NCBI RefSeq assembly: GCF_017583045.1
Contig: NZ_JAGFBF010000001.1
Coordinates: forward strand, 620,001-684,000
Length of the DNA stretch: 64,000 nucleotides
Direction: 5' to 3'
Origin: Leucobacter tardus
GTDB taxonomy: Bacteria; Actinomycetota; Actinomycetes; Actinomycetales; Microbacteriaceae
Program-made: the position numbers and the translations under genes
The notes under the pieces: generated by a model
The model's database searches: none
What the model was told of the DNA's origin: nothing
Seen by the model: the letters and a program-made list of their open reading frames with translations, nothing else
In this document: positions 44,560-52,095 of the stretch, piece after piece
Layout of the letters: every line of letters starts with the position of its first letter
Numbering within the stretch: position 1 is the stretch's first letter

Positions 44560-44618
44560 CCGAGAGTGCACTTACTCACTCTTCACGGGACCCGAAGCGT
44601 GAACAACTGCAATCTCGG
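44560..44618. repeat. Hairpin repeat element, copy 2
   Basis: Ends CCGAGAGTGCA (44560-44570) and TGCAATCTCGG (44608-44618) match copy 1, while the interior differs: here TTCACG pairs with CGTGAA around a GGACCCGAAG loop. Same orientation and near-identical length to copy 1. Confidence 0.65.
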
Positions 44619-44619
44619 C

Positions 44620-44671
44620 GGGGCGTGGCGGGGCGGGGCGTGGCGGGGGCGTGGCGGGGCGGGGCGAGGTG
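44620..44671 (+). repeat. G-rich imperfect tandem tract
   Basis: Runs of three to five Gs separated by C, CGTGGC or similar (GGGGCGTGGC units), at least six G-runs in ~50 bp. It is a candidate G-quadruplex former on the plus strand. Confidence 0.5.
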
Positions 44672-44737
44672 GCGCCATATGGGGCGACGTGGCGCCGGAA
44701 TGGGGACGCGGGCGCGTACCCGTCGCACCGCACCTAT

Positions 44738-45049
44738 TCAGAGTCCGCGGCGACCGGCATGGGTGCGCGCCTCGATGAACTCCCTTGCGGTGAGCTGATG
44801 GTGGCGCGCGTTGTAGGCGTCCGCGGTGATGCCGTGCAGAAAGTCACCGGCGTCGACTTCGAGGGCCGTAGCGATCCGAATGAGGGTTTCCGTGGTCGGA
44901 CTGGAAACGCCGCGTTCGATCTTGCCAACGCTCGTCCAGTTCACCTCGGCAAGTTCGCCCAGGTTCTCGAGGGAGATGCCGAGGTCCTGTCTCGCGCGGC
45001 GGATGCGCTGCCCGATGAGGCGAGCGGCTTCAGAGTGAATTCGGGGCAC
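44738..45049 (-). CDS. XRE-family transcriptional regulator
   Basis: A 103-residue protein that is little more than one HTH_XRE domain: LIGQRIRRARQDLGISLENLGELAEVNWTSVGKIERGVSSPTTETLIRIATALEVDAGDFL, followed by a ~25-residue tail. The start is GTG 45049. A 24-bp near-palindrome lies 45 bp upstream, a likely autoregulatory operator. It is divergent from the MFS transporter gene and so may regulate that too. The adjacent repeat-rich gap and AT-rich promoter give it an accessory character. Confidence 0.82.
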   Translation of the reverse strand: MPRIHSEAARLIGQRIRRARQDLGISLENLGELAEVNWTSVGKIERGVSSPTTETLIRIATALEVDAGDFLHGITADAYNARHHQLTAREFIEARTHAGRRGL

Positions 45050-45094
45050 GACTCTAGCGTGCAGGCAGGGGTCCTCGAGCGCCAGGCGCCGCGC

Positions 45095-45118
45095 GCATAA
45101 AGTTCCAAAACCTTATGC
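45095..45118. promoter_or_regulatory. 24-bp near-palindromic operator upstream of XRE gene
   Basis: GCATAA (45095-45100) with TTATGC (45113-45118), and inner GTT (45102-45104) with AAC (45109-45111). The AT-rich site stands out in GC-rich surroundings and lies between the divergent XRE and MFS genes. Confidence 0.6.
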
Positions 45119-45128
45119 TTTTATTCTC

Positions 45129-45162
45129 GGGATCGGGATCGGGATCGGGATCGGGATCGGGA
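45129..45162 (+). repeat. Hexanucleotide microsatellite (GGGATC)n
   Basis: Five perfect GGGATC units (45129-45158) plus GGGA. It sits between the XRE operator and the MFS gene, in the likely promoter region, about 100 bp before the start at 45261. Confidence 0.85.
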
Positions 45163-45260
45163 GCGGATCCGAGCAGACGCGAATCGCGGGTCGCCGATTC
45201 CGGGCCCCAGAAGGCGCGCGACGTCTGCATGCCGAGCCTGAGCGTAGAGTGAAAGGCGCC

Positions 45261-46517
45261 ATGACTGACTCTTCACGACGGCTGCTGCTGCGGCTCGCCC
45301 CCATGATCTACGGGCCGTCGGCGCTGTTCGGCCTCGGGAAGGGGTGCGTGGTGCCGATGGTGCCGGTCGTGGCGACGTCGCTCGGTGCGGACCTCGGTCA
45401 GTCGGGAGTGATCGCGTCTCTGCTGGTCGTCGGTCAACTCGTCGGCAACCTCCCGGCGAGTTGGATCGTTGCCCGCGCCGGGGAGCGCATCGGCATGTTG
45501 TTGGCCTCCGTCGTGGCGCTCGCCGGCGCCGTCGGGGTCGCGCTGGGCGCGAACCTGGTGCTGCTCGCGGTCTGCGTGTTCGGCATCGGCGTGAGCACCG
45601 CAACATACAACCTCGCGCGGCACGCGTTCATGACGACGCGGGTGCCGGTTCCGTTCCGGGCGCGGGCGCTCTCGTTGCTCGGCGGCACGTTCCGCCTCGG
45701 CGCCTTCACCGGCCCGTTCGTGGCAGCCGGCATGATCGCGCTCACGGGAGACCCGCGGAGCGCGGCCTGGGCCTTCGCGATCGCGCTCGCGCTCGCGGGT
45801 GCGCTGATCGGGTTCGGGCCCGATCCCGAGCGGGTGCTGCAGCGCAGCGAGACCGAGCCTGGCGGTGCCGCAAGCGGGGCCGATCGTCTCGCGCCGCGCC
45901 CGGGCGTGTGGCGCACCGCGAGCGCGTACCGGAGCACCCTGGCCACGGTCGGGGTGTCAGCGGCGCTCCTCTCGGGAGCCCGCACGGCCCGGGACGTGCT
46001 TCTGCCGCTGTGGGGTGTCTCGATCGGTGCCGATGCGACGCAGATCGCCCTGGTCGTCGGCGTCTCGGCTGCGATCGATTTCGCCCTGTTCTATGTGAGC
46101 GGACAGGTGATGGACCGGTTCAGCCGGCTCTGGGCCGCCGTGCCCTCGCTCGTCGCGATGTCCGCGGCGTTCATCACCCTCGCCTGCACGCATGACGTTC
46201 CGAGCGCGTTCGCCTGGTTCGTGGGCTGCGCCGCGGGTCTCGGTCTGGCGAACGGGATGTCGAGCGGGATCATCATGACCGTCGGCGCCGACCTTGCACC
46301 GATGGATCACCCCGCGTCCTTCCTCGCCGCGTGGCGCACCCTCGTCGATACCGGTGGGGCGCTCACGCCGGTCGCGGTGTCGGCGGTCGCGGCACTGTCG
46401 CTGCCCGCGGCGTGCGTGATCGCGGGCGTGCTCGCGCTCGGCGGAGCGGCGGGCTTCTGGCGCTGGCTCCCGCGGAACCCGCCGGCCGTGCAGGCTTTCC
46501 CGAAACCATCGTCATAA
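45261..46517 (+). CDS. MFS transporter
   Basis: A 418-residue 12-TM major facilitator. TM1-2 read GPSALFGLGKGCVVPMVPVVATSLGADLGQSGVIASLLVVGQLVGNLPASWIVARAGERIGM, with a modified A-motif in loop 2-3. Best resemblance is to drug/metabolite efflux MFS proteins. ATG 45261 has GAAAGG 4 nt upstream; GTG 45249 is in frame but poorer. The gene is followed 42 bp later by glycosyltransferases on the same strand. The XRE regulator is divergent. The substrate is unknown. Confidence 0.85.
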   Translation: MTDSSRRLLLRLAPMIYGPSALFGLGKGCVVPMVPVVATSLGADLGQSGVIASLLVVGQLVGNLPASWIVARAGERIGMLLASVVALAGAVGVALGANLVLLAVCVFGIGVSTATYNLARHAFMTTRVPVPFRARALSLLGGTFRLGAFTGPFVAAGMIALTGDPRSAAWAFAIALALAGALIGFGPDPERVLQRSETEPGGAASGADRLAPRPGVWRTASAYRSTLATVGVSAALLSGARTARDVLLPLWGVSIGADATQIALVVGVSAAIDFALFYVSGQVMDRFSRLWAAVPSLVAMSAAFITLACTHDVPSAFAWFVGCAAGLGLANGMSSGIIMTVGADLAPMDHPASFLAAWRTLVDTGGALTPVAVSAVAALSLPAACVIAGVLALGGAAGFWRWLPRNPPAVQAFPKPSS

Positions 46518-46559
46518 GCTGGAAGTGCCTGTTCCCGACACAAAGGACCCGCACACGCC

Positions 46560-47747
46560 GTGACTTCGAGTGACTCCCACCGACCGCTGCGCATCCTGAT
46601 CGGGTGCGACACGTACTCTCCCGACGTCAACGGTGCCGCTCGATTCGCCGAGCGACTGGCCGCCGGCCTGGTCGAGCGCGGCCACGAGGTGCACGTGATG
46701 GCACCTGGCCGACGGTATCGGCGCACGCCGGCCGCGGTGGAGACCATCGAAGGACAGCCCGTGATGCTGCACCGACCCCCGTCGGTGCGCTGGCCTCCGC
46801 ACGACTGGTTGCGCTTCGTCTGGCCGTGGCGGGCGAAGCACTACGCCCGCAAGGTCGTCGATGCGGTGCGGCCCGACGTGATCCACATCCAGTCGCACTT
46901 CGTGATCGGTCGCGGACTCTCGCGAGTCGCGCGCAAGCGGGGGATCCCGATGATCGCGACGAACCACGTGATGGCCGAGAACATCCTCGACTTCACCGTG
47001 ATGCCGCCTCTCATGGACAAGCTCGTGATGAAGGGGCTCTGGGCGGACGTCACGCACACGCTCGGCATGGCGCGCGCCGTCACGACCCCGACCCGTCGGG
47101 CCGCCGACTTCCTGGAGGGGACGAGCGGTATCCGGGGTGTGATCCCGATCAGTTGCGGTATCGACCGGTCGCACTACCGCCCCGATCCGGCCCCGCGCGC
47201 CGAGCACCGCATCCTGTTCGTCGGCCGCCTCACCAGCGAGAAGCGCGTCGATGTGACACTGCGCGCGATCAAGCGTCTCGCCCCGACACTCGACGTGCAC
47301 TTCGACATCGTGGGCGGCGGTGATCAGCTCAAGCATCTCGAGCAGCTCACCGAGGGCCTGGGTCTGCAGGATCGCGTCACCTTCCTCGGCCGCATCGATG
47401 ACGCGCAGCTCGTCGAGACGTACCGTCGCGCCTCCGTGTTCGTCATCTCCTCCATCGCGGAGCTGCAGTCCATCGCCACGCTCGAGGCGATGGCGTCGGG
47501 CCTGCCCATCATCGCGGCAGACGCGGTCGCGCTCCCGCACCTGGTGCAGCACGGCGAGAACGGCTACCTCTTCGAGCCCGATAACGATCAGCAGCTCGCC
47601 GCCCGGATCACCGACGTACTCACCGCTCCCCATGAGGAGTGGCAGCGGATGCAGCGCGCGTCGCTCGACGGAGCCGCGGTGCACGACATCACCCGCACGC
47701 TCGACACCTTCGAGGCGCTGTACCGCGACGAACCCCTGCCGGAGTGA
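46560..47747 (+). CDS. Family 4 glycosyltransferase
   Basis: A 395-residue retaining glycosyltransferase with a GT-B fold. The N-terminal domain starts LRILIGCDTYSPDVNGAARFAERLAAGLVERGHEVHVMAPG (acceptor side). The C-terminal domain holds the donor-binding ILFVGRLTSEKRVD and the E-x7-E-type SIATLEAMASGLPIIAADAVALP. Similar proteins add glucose or mannose to diacylglycerol or phosphatidylinositol (PimB-like), so a role in glycolipid synthesis is possible. Start GTG 46560. The end overlaps the next glycosyltransferase (GTGA). Confidence 0.88.
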   Translation: MTSSDSHRPLRILIGCDTYSPDVNGAARFAERLAAGLVERGHEVHVMAPGRRYRRTPAAVETIEGQPVMLHRPPSVRWPPHDWLRFVWPWRAKHYARKVVDAVRPDVIHIQSHFVIGRGLSRVARKRGIPMIATNHVMAENILDFTVMPPLMDKLVMKGLWADVTHTLGMARAVTTPTRRAADFLEGTSGIRGVIPISCGIDRSHYRPDPAPRAEHRILFVGRLTSEKRVDVTLRAIKRLAPTLDVHFDIVGGGDQLKHLEQLTEGLGLQDRVTFLGRIDDAQLVETYRRASVFVISSIAELQSIATLEAMASGLPIIAADAVALPHLVQHGENGYLFEPDNDQQLAARITDVLTAPHEEWQRMQRASLDGAAVHDITRTLDTFEALYRDEPLPE

Positions 47748-48889
47748 CCGTGCGCCTCATCTTCGACGCCCGGTACATCCGCACCGACTTCCACGACGGC
47801 ATCAGCCGGTTCTCCGCCGAGCTCGCGCGAGCGGTCGCTGCAGCCGCCCCGGCTGCGGGGGTCGAGCTCGCGTTCGTCATCCACGACGAGGCGCAGCGCG
47901 GACTGCTGCCGGCGGGTGCGCGCACGCTCACCATTCATGCGCCGACGTCGGTGAAGGAGCCGTTCACGGCGCTGATCCTGAATCGGTATCGGCCCGATGC
48001 GGTCTTCTCGCCGATGCAGACGATCGGATCGCTCGGCAAGCGCTTCCGCCTGATCCTGACGCTGCACGACACCATCTACTACCGGCACCGGACCCCGCCG
48101 CGCGATCTCGGGTGGGCCGTGCGCCTCGGGTGGCGGGTGTTCCACTGGAGCTACGTGCCGCAGCGTCTCGTGCTGAACCGCGCCGACGTCGTCGCGACGG
48201 TCAGTGAGACGAGCGCGCGCGAGTTCGCGCGTGTGCGCCTGACGCGGCGCCCCGTCGTGGTGCTCGCGAACGCGCCGCAGCGGCTGGCCGAACTGCTGCC
48301 CGCGAGCAGCGAGGCGGATCGCGGCGACGACCGAGCGGCGCGCGAGCGCGTGGATGCGGCGCCCCGCAACATCGTCTACATGGGCTCGTTCATGCCCTAC
48401 AAGAACGTCGAGACGCTCGTGCGCGCGATGCGGCACCTGCCGGAGCACACGCTGCACCTGTTGAGTCGCATCTCACCGCAGCGGGAGCGGGAGCTCGAGC
48501 AGGTGCGCGACGCAACGGGCGGCGCGGTGGTCTTCCACCGCGGCGTGAGCGACGAGGCCTACGCGGCGTTGCTCGACGATCGCGCGCTGCTGGCGACGCT
48601 CAGCCTCGACGAGGGATACGGCCTGCCGATCGCCGAAGCACTCGCGTTCGGGGTCCCCGCGGTCGTCAGCGACTCGGAGATCTTCCGCGAGGTCGCGGGC
48701 GAGGGGGCGCTCTACGTTCCGGCCACCGACCCGAGCGCCTTCGCGAGCGCGGTGACCCAGCTCGAGGATCCCGTCACGCGGGCGCGGACGATCGCTGCGG
48801 GGCTGGAGCACTCGCGGCGCTTCTCCTGGGAGCGCACCGCTCAGCAGCTGCTGCGCACGGCGCGGGGCGAGGAGTTCGGCGCGGCGTGA
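47744..48889 (+). CDS. Family 4 glycosyltransferase
   Basis: A 381-residue GT-B enzyme. It begins VTVRLIFDARYIRTDFHDGISRFSAELARA and has the donor-site elements NIVYMGSFMPYKNVETLVRAMRHLP and SLDEGYGLPIAEALAFGVPAVVSDSEIFREVAGEGALY. The GTG at 47744 overlaps the upstream stop by 4 bp, so the two enzymes are cotranslated and probably act in sequence on one acceptor. An in-frame GTG at 47750 is an alternative start. Acceptor and sugar are not inferable. Confidence 0.87.
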   Translation: MTVRLIFDARYIRTDFHDGISRFSAELARAVAAAAPAAGVELAFVIHDEAQRGLLPAGARTLTIHAPTSVKEPFTALILNRYRPDAVFSPMQTIGSLGKRFRLILTLHDTIYYRHRTPPRDLGWAVRLGWRVFHWSYVPQRLVLNRADVVATVSETSAREFARVRLTRRPVVVLANAPQRLAELLPASSEADRGDDRAARERVDAAPRNIVYMGSFMPYKNVETLVRAMRHLPEHTLHLLSRISPQRERELEQVRDATGGAVVFHRGVSDEAYAALLDDRALLATLSLDEGYGLPIAEALAFGVPAVVSDSEIFREVAGEGALYVPATDPSAFASAVTQLEDPVTRARTIAAGLEHSRRFSWERTAQQLLRTARGEEFGAA

Positions 48890-48898
48890 TTCTGCGCT

Positions 48899-48944
48899 GG
48901 TTCAGGGCGCACGGATTCAGGGCCTCACGGGCTCAGGGCCGCAA
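48899..48944 (+). repeat. Three degenerate 14-16-bp tandem repeats
   Basis: Core TCAGGGC with flanking GG and CAC recurs at 48902, 48918 and 48933 in the gap between two convergent genes. No function is apparent. Confidence 0.5.
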
Positions 48945-48955
48945 GGGTGTGCAGC

Positions 48956-49588
48956 TCAGAAGCGCCAGGCGACGGCCTGGAAGCCCTCGGGGGGCTTGGG
49001 GGTCCAGTTGTCATCCTTGCTGACGAGTCCGGATCCGCCCGGGTTGTTCGACTCGATGATCTCGAACGTGCCGTCATCGTTGACACCGGTGATCATCAGC
49101 GTGTGGACACCGGTGACCCACGAGGTCGGGGAGGCGAGGTGTTCGTACTGGATGATGTCGCCCGGCTGCGCGTCTTCGACGGAGAGGCGGGTCGCACCCT
49201 CGTAGTTCGACACGGGGTTGCCACTGCCGTTCCAGGCTCCACCGCCGGCCTTGATCCAGCGCTGCGCCGACATGATGCACTCGCCCGGCTGGCTCCACCC
49301 GGTCGGGCGGCTCGTGCCGACTTCTTCTTCGGCTGCGGCGATCGCGGACTCCACATCGAAGCCCGCCGGCGTCGAACCGGCGCTGCTCGTCTGGAGCATG
49401 GCGTCGAGCACCTCGACGCTGTCCGCGTCGCTCGTATCGAGCGTCTGCGAGATATTCGCGAGCGGAGCCACTGCTGCGGGTGCTGAGAAGTCCTCTACCG
49501 GTGCGGTTGCGTGCGCCGGGGTGGCGGTGAGGGCGAACGTTACGCCGGAAATCAGCGCCACAATAAAGGTCTTCGCGGGGATCTGCAC
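48956..49588 (-). CDS. Secreted CHAP/NlpC-like cysteine peptidase or amidase
   Basis: A 210-residue secreted protein with a clear signal peptide (VQIPAKTFIVALISGVTFAL..., cleavage after TPAHA near residue 27). The catalytic domain has a Cys in PGECIMSAQRWI, PGDIIQYEH, the His in GVHTLMITGV and an Asn-rich ESNNPGGSG segment, in papain-like order. Likely a peptidoglycan hydrolase or remodelling enzyme. The GTG at 49588 is chosen because GGAGAAG lies about 5 nt upstream; the upstream residues do not look like a signal peptide. A direct repeat of the MtrA type lies ~100 bp upstream. Confidence 0.75.
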   Translation of the reverse strand: MQIPAKTFIVALISGVTFALTATPAHATAPVEDFSAPAAVAPLANISQTLDTSDADSVEVLDAMLQTSSAGSTPAGFDVESAIAAAEEEVGTSRPTGWSQPGECIMSAQRWIKAGGGAWNGSGNPVSNYEGATRLSVEDAQPGDIIQYEHLASPTSWVTGVHTLMITGVNDDGTFEIIESNNPGGSGLVSKDDNWTPKPPEGFQAVAWRF

Positions 49589-49689
49589 TCGGGCTTCTCC
49601 TGGATCGGGGACAAAACTCACGAAATCGTGAACGAGCGGCGAACATGATTTCAACGCATCTCGAACTGATAACGAACCAATTCAGTATG

Positions 49690-49706
49690 CGTTACTGATC
49701 CGTTAC
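49690..49706 (-). promoter_or_regulatory. Candidate MtrA-type direct repeat upstream of secreted peptidase
   Basis: On the minus strand GTAACG occurs twice in direct orientation with 5 nt between (plus strand CGTTAC at 49690-49695 and 49701-49706), an 11-bp period. MtrA, the actinobacterial cell-wall response regulator, recognises spaced GTAAC-like half-sites. Confidence 0.45.
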
Positions 49707-49847
49707 CTTGCAACCCGGGCGGGAAAAAACGATGGTCGACCGAGTCTACGAGCGGATCTCATCGGCGTGTCGGATTTCACCGAAGGCGACTCGGAATAGT
49801 TATGGCTGGCATCACGTTGGTGAATGTCAGTGCTATTCTGAACGCTT

Positions 49848-51353
49848 GTGCCTGAGAGGAATGACGGAAGAATGACAGCAACTGAGACGCCTGCTTCGCA
49901 GAACCCCGACGAGAAGCGGAGAGTCCTGCCGAAGTGGATGACCTCGTTCGGGTGGCAGATCCTGATCGCTCTGGTCCTGGGTATCGCGCTCGGCGCGATC
50001 GTGCTGTGGATGGGCAGTGATCCCGATAACCCGAACGGTCTCCACGCCACACTGCAGGTGATCGGCTCCAGCTACGTGAGTCTGCTGCGCGCCGCCGTCG
50101 TTCCCCTGATCTTCACCGCGATCGTGTCGAGCATCGTCGGCCTGCGCAAGGTCACGAACGCCGCGCGTCTCGCCGGACAGACGCTGCTCTGGTTCGCTAT
50201 CACCGCACTGATCGCCGTCTCCATCGGTCTCGTGCTCGGCACGGTGCTGCGCCCGGGTGCCGGCACATCCGGGTCTTCCGATCTGCAGACCGGCGACCCC
50301 TCGAGCGTCGGCGGCTGGTGGGACTTCCTGATCGGCCTCGTTCCCGGCAACTTCCTCGGCCTCGAGGTCGGTACGCAGGTCGTCGACGGCGACGTCTCGG
50401 CGAGCCCCAGCTTCAACGTGCTGCAGGTCATCGTGATCTCGGCAGTGGTCGGCATCGCCGCGCTGAAGGTGGGTGAGAAGGCGGAGCCCTTCATTCGCAT
50501 CACCGAATCGGTGCTCGCCGTGATCCAGAAGGTGCTGTGGTGGATCATCCGCCTCGCGCCGATCGGTACGCTCGGCCTCATCGGCAACGCGGTCGCCTCC
50601 TACGGCTGGGCCACCATGGGGTCGTTGACGCGGTTCGTCGCGGTTCTCTACCTCGGCCTCGCGCTGGTGCTCTTCGTGGTCTACCCGATCCTGATCAAGA
50701 CGCACGGACTGTCGATCAAGCAGTACTTCTCGGGCGTCTGGCCGGCCGTGCAGCTCGGCTTCGTGAGCCGCTCGTCGATCGGTACGCTTCCGCTGACCCA
50801 GAGCGTGACGGAGCGCAACCTCGGCGTGCCCCGCGGCTACTCGTCGTTCGCCGTACCGTTCGGCGCGACCACCAAGATGGACGGCTGCGCCGCGGTGTAC
50901 CCGGCCGTCGCCGCGATCTTCGTCGCCCAGTTCTTCGGCATCGAGCTGACGGTCTTCCAGTACCTGCTCATCGCGCTCGTCGCGGTCGTCGGTTCGGCAG
51001 CGACCGCCGGCACGACCGGTGCGACCGTGATGCTCACGCTCACGCTCTCCACCGTCGGCCTGCCGCTCGAGGGCGTCGGTCTGCTGCTCGCCATCGACCC
51101 GATCATCGACATGGGGCGCACGGCGGTCAATGTCGCGGGCCAGGCGCTCGTGCCGACCATCGTCGCAAAGCGCGAGGGGATCCTCGACCTGGACCTCTAC
51201 GACGCTCCGCGCAAGGGTCAGGCGTTCAGCTACGAGGATGCGGTCGCGGAGGCTCCCTCGGACGCCGAGACCGTGAGCGACGGGAGCGTCGAGGGATCCG
51301 GTTCGCCCACTGCCGCGGACGCCACAACGATCGGCACCGGCACCCGCTCATAA
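49848..51353 (+). CDS. Dicarboxylate/amino acid:cation symporter (DAACS family)
   Basis: A 501-residue transporter of the GltP/DctA superfamily, with an acidic ~55-residue C-terminal tail. Characteristic segments are SRSSIGTLPLTQSVTERNLGVP (serine loop variant), FGATTKMDGCAAVYPA, and AIDPIIDMGRTAVNVAGQ, the D-x3-D-x2-R-T-x2-N motif that binds cation and substrate. This variant resembles the cystine or acidic amino acid branch more than the first copy at 6482. Start GTG 49848 has TATTCT 8 nt upstream; ATG 49872 is an in-frame alternative. A strong hairpin ends the unit. Confidence 0.88.
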   Translation: MPERNDGRMTATETPASQNPDEKRRVLPKWMTSFGWQILIALVLGIALGAIVLWMGSDPDNPNGLHATLQVIGSSYVSLLRAAVVPLIFTAIVSSIVGLRKVTNAARLAGQTLLWFAITALIAVSIGLVLGTVLRPGAGTSGSSDLQTGDPSSVGGWWDFLIGLVPGNFLGLEVGTQVVDGDVSASPSFNVLQVIVISAVVGIAALKVGEKAEPFIRITESVLAVIQKVLWWIIRLAPIGTLGLIGNAVASYGWATMGSLTRFVAVLYLGLALVLFVVYPILIKTHGLSIKQYFSGVWPAVQLGFVSRSSIGTLPLTQSVTERNLGVPRGYSSFAVPFGATTKMDGCAAVYPAVAAIFVAQFFGIELTVFQYLLIALVAVVGSAATAGTTGATVMLTLTLSTVGLPLEGVGLLLAIDPIIDMGRTAVNVAGQALVPTIVAKREGILDLDLYDAPRKGQAFSYEDAVAEAPSDAETVSDGSVEGSGSPTAADATTIGTGTRS

Positions 51354-51390
51354 GCACCGGAGGCCGGTCGGACGCCGACGCGCACTGCAC

Positions 51391-51436
51391 GCCCGACCGC
51401 ACACCCGTTCCCGCGAGGGAGGGTGTGCGGTCGGGC
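51391..51436 (+). terminator. Hairpin terminator after DAACS gene
   Basis: 16-bp arms GCCCGACCGCACACCC (51391-51406) and GGGTGTGCGGTCGGGC (51421-51436), loop of 14 nt. Strong GC-rich stem without a clear T-run. Confidence 0.7.
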
Positions 51437-51467
51437 GTCTGGCACCCGGGCGCCCCGCTGATCCGGC

Positions 51468-52052
51468 TCAGTCGTCCGAGCGGGCGAGCGGCTCGAACAC
51501 CGTGAGCGCGAAGCGGACCGCCGCGGTGGACGTATTCCGGTAGGCGTGCGGCTCGTCTCCCGGAAACGCGAGCGCGTCGCCCGAGCCGAGCGTCGAGCAC
51601 TCGCCGTCGCACTCCACGACGAGCGTCCCCTCGATCACCTGGAGGAGTTCACGAGTGCCGCGCGCGTGCGGGTCGCTCTCGTGCGCCTCTCCGGGCATGA
51701 GCGTCCAGTCCCAGAGCTCGAGGGTGTCCGGTGTGGGAACGTTGGCGACGAGGGATCCGTGTCCCCCGTGCGCACCCGACCAGAGCTGCGGTCCGTCACC
51801 GAAACGAGTGACCCGGATCGATCGGGGTGCCGGCGGCTCCACCAGCTCCGGAAGTCCGACGCCGAGGGCGTCGCTCAATCTGAGCAGCGTGCCCACACTC
51901 GGGTTCACGGTGCCCTGCTCGACGTTCACGAGCATGCGCCGACTCACGGCCGCGGCCGCAGCGAGCCGATCAAGGGTCCACCGGCGGGCGTTGCGCTGCT
52001 GCTTCACTCGTGCACCGATGGCGCGGGCGAGCGCTTCGGTCTCCGATGCCAT
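51468..52052 (-). CDS. XRE-cupin transcriptional regulator
   Basis: A 194-residue two-domain regulator. An N-terminal HTH_XRE covers residues ~10-65 (ARVKQQRNARRWTLDRLAAAAAVSRRMLVNVEQGTVNPS), and a C-terminal cupin_2 sensor covers ~105-185 (PGEAHESDPHARGTRELLQVIEGTLVVECDG...). Such proteins sense small metabolites or redox state. I start at ATG 52052, with TATGCT 6 nt upstream. Targets are unknown; it is convergent with the DAACS gene and divergent from nothing close. Confidence 0.85.
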   Translation of the reverse strand: MASETEALARAIGARVKQQRNARRWTLDRLAAAAAVSRRMLVNVEQGTVNPSVGTLLRLSDALGVGLPELVEPPAPRSIRVTRFGDGPQLWSGAHGGHGSLVANVPTPDTLELWDWTLMPGEAHESDPHARGTRELLQVIEGTLVVECDGECSTLGSGDALAFPGDEPHAYRNTSTAAVRFALTVFEPLARSDD

Positions 52053-52058
52053 GGGTGC

Positions 52059-52064
52059 AGCATA
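52059..52064 (-). promoter_or_regulatory. -10 hexamer TATGCT for leaderless XRE-cupin gene
   Basis: TATGCT on the minus strand, 6 nt before ATG 52052. Confidence 0.5.
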
Positions 52065-52095
52065 GTGCACCGGGCGGTGAGCGCCGGGGCGCAGC

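Larger units (their letters stand above)
44323..44737. other. 415-bp non-coding, repeat-rich gap
   Basis: Between the oxidoreductase start and the XRE gene stop I find no gene. In order it holds a pair of 15-bp tandem repeats, two related ~58-bp hairpin elements, and a G-rich tract. Composition shifts abruptly from balanced (44455-44620) to G-rich (44620-44671). This is the least gene-like stretch of the window. Confidence 0.6.
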
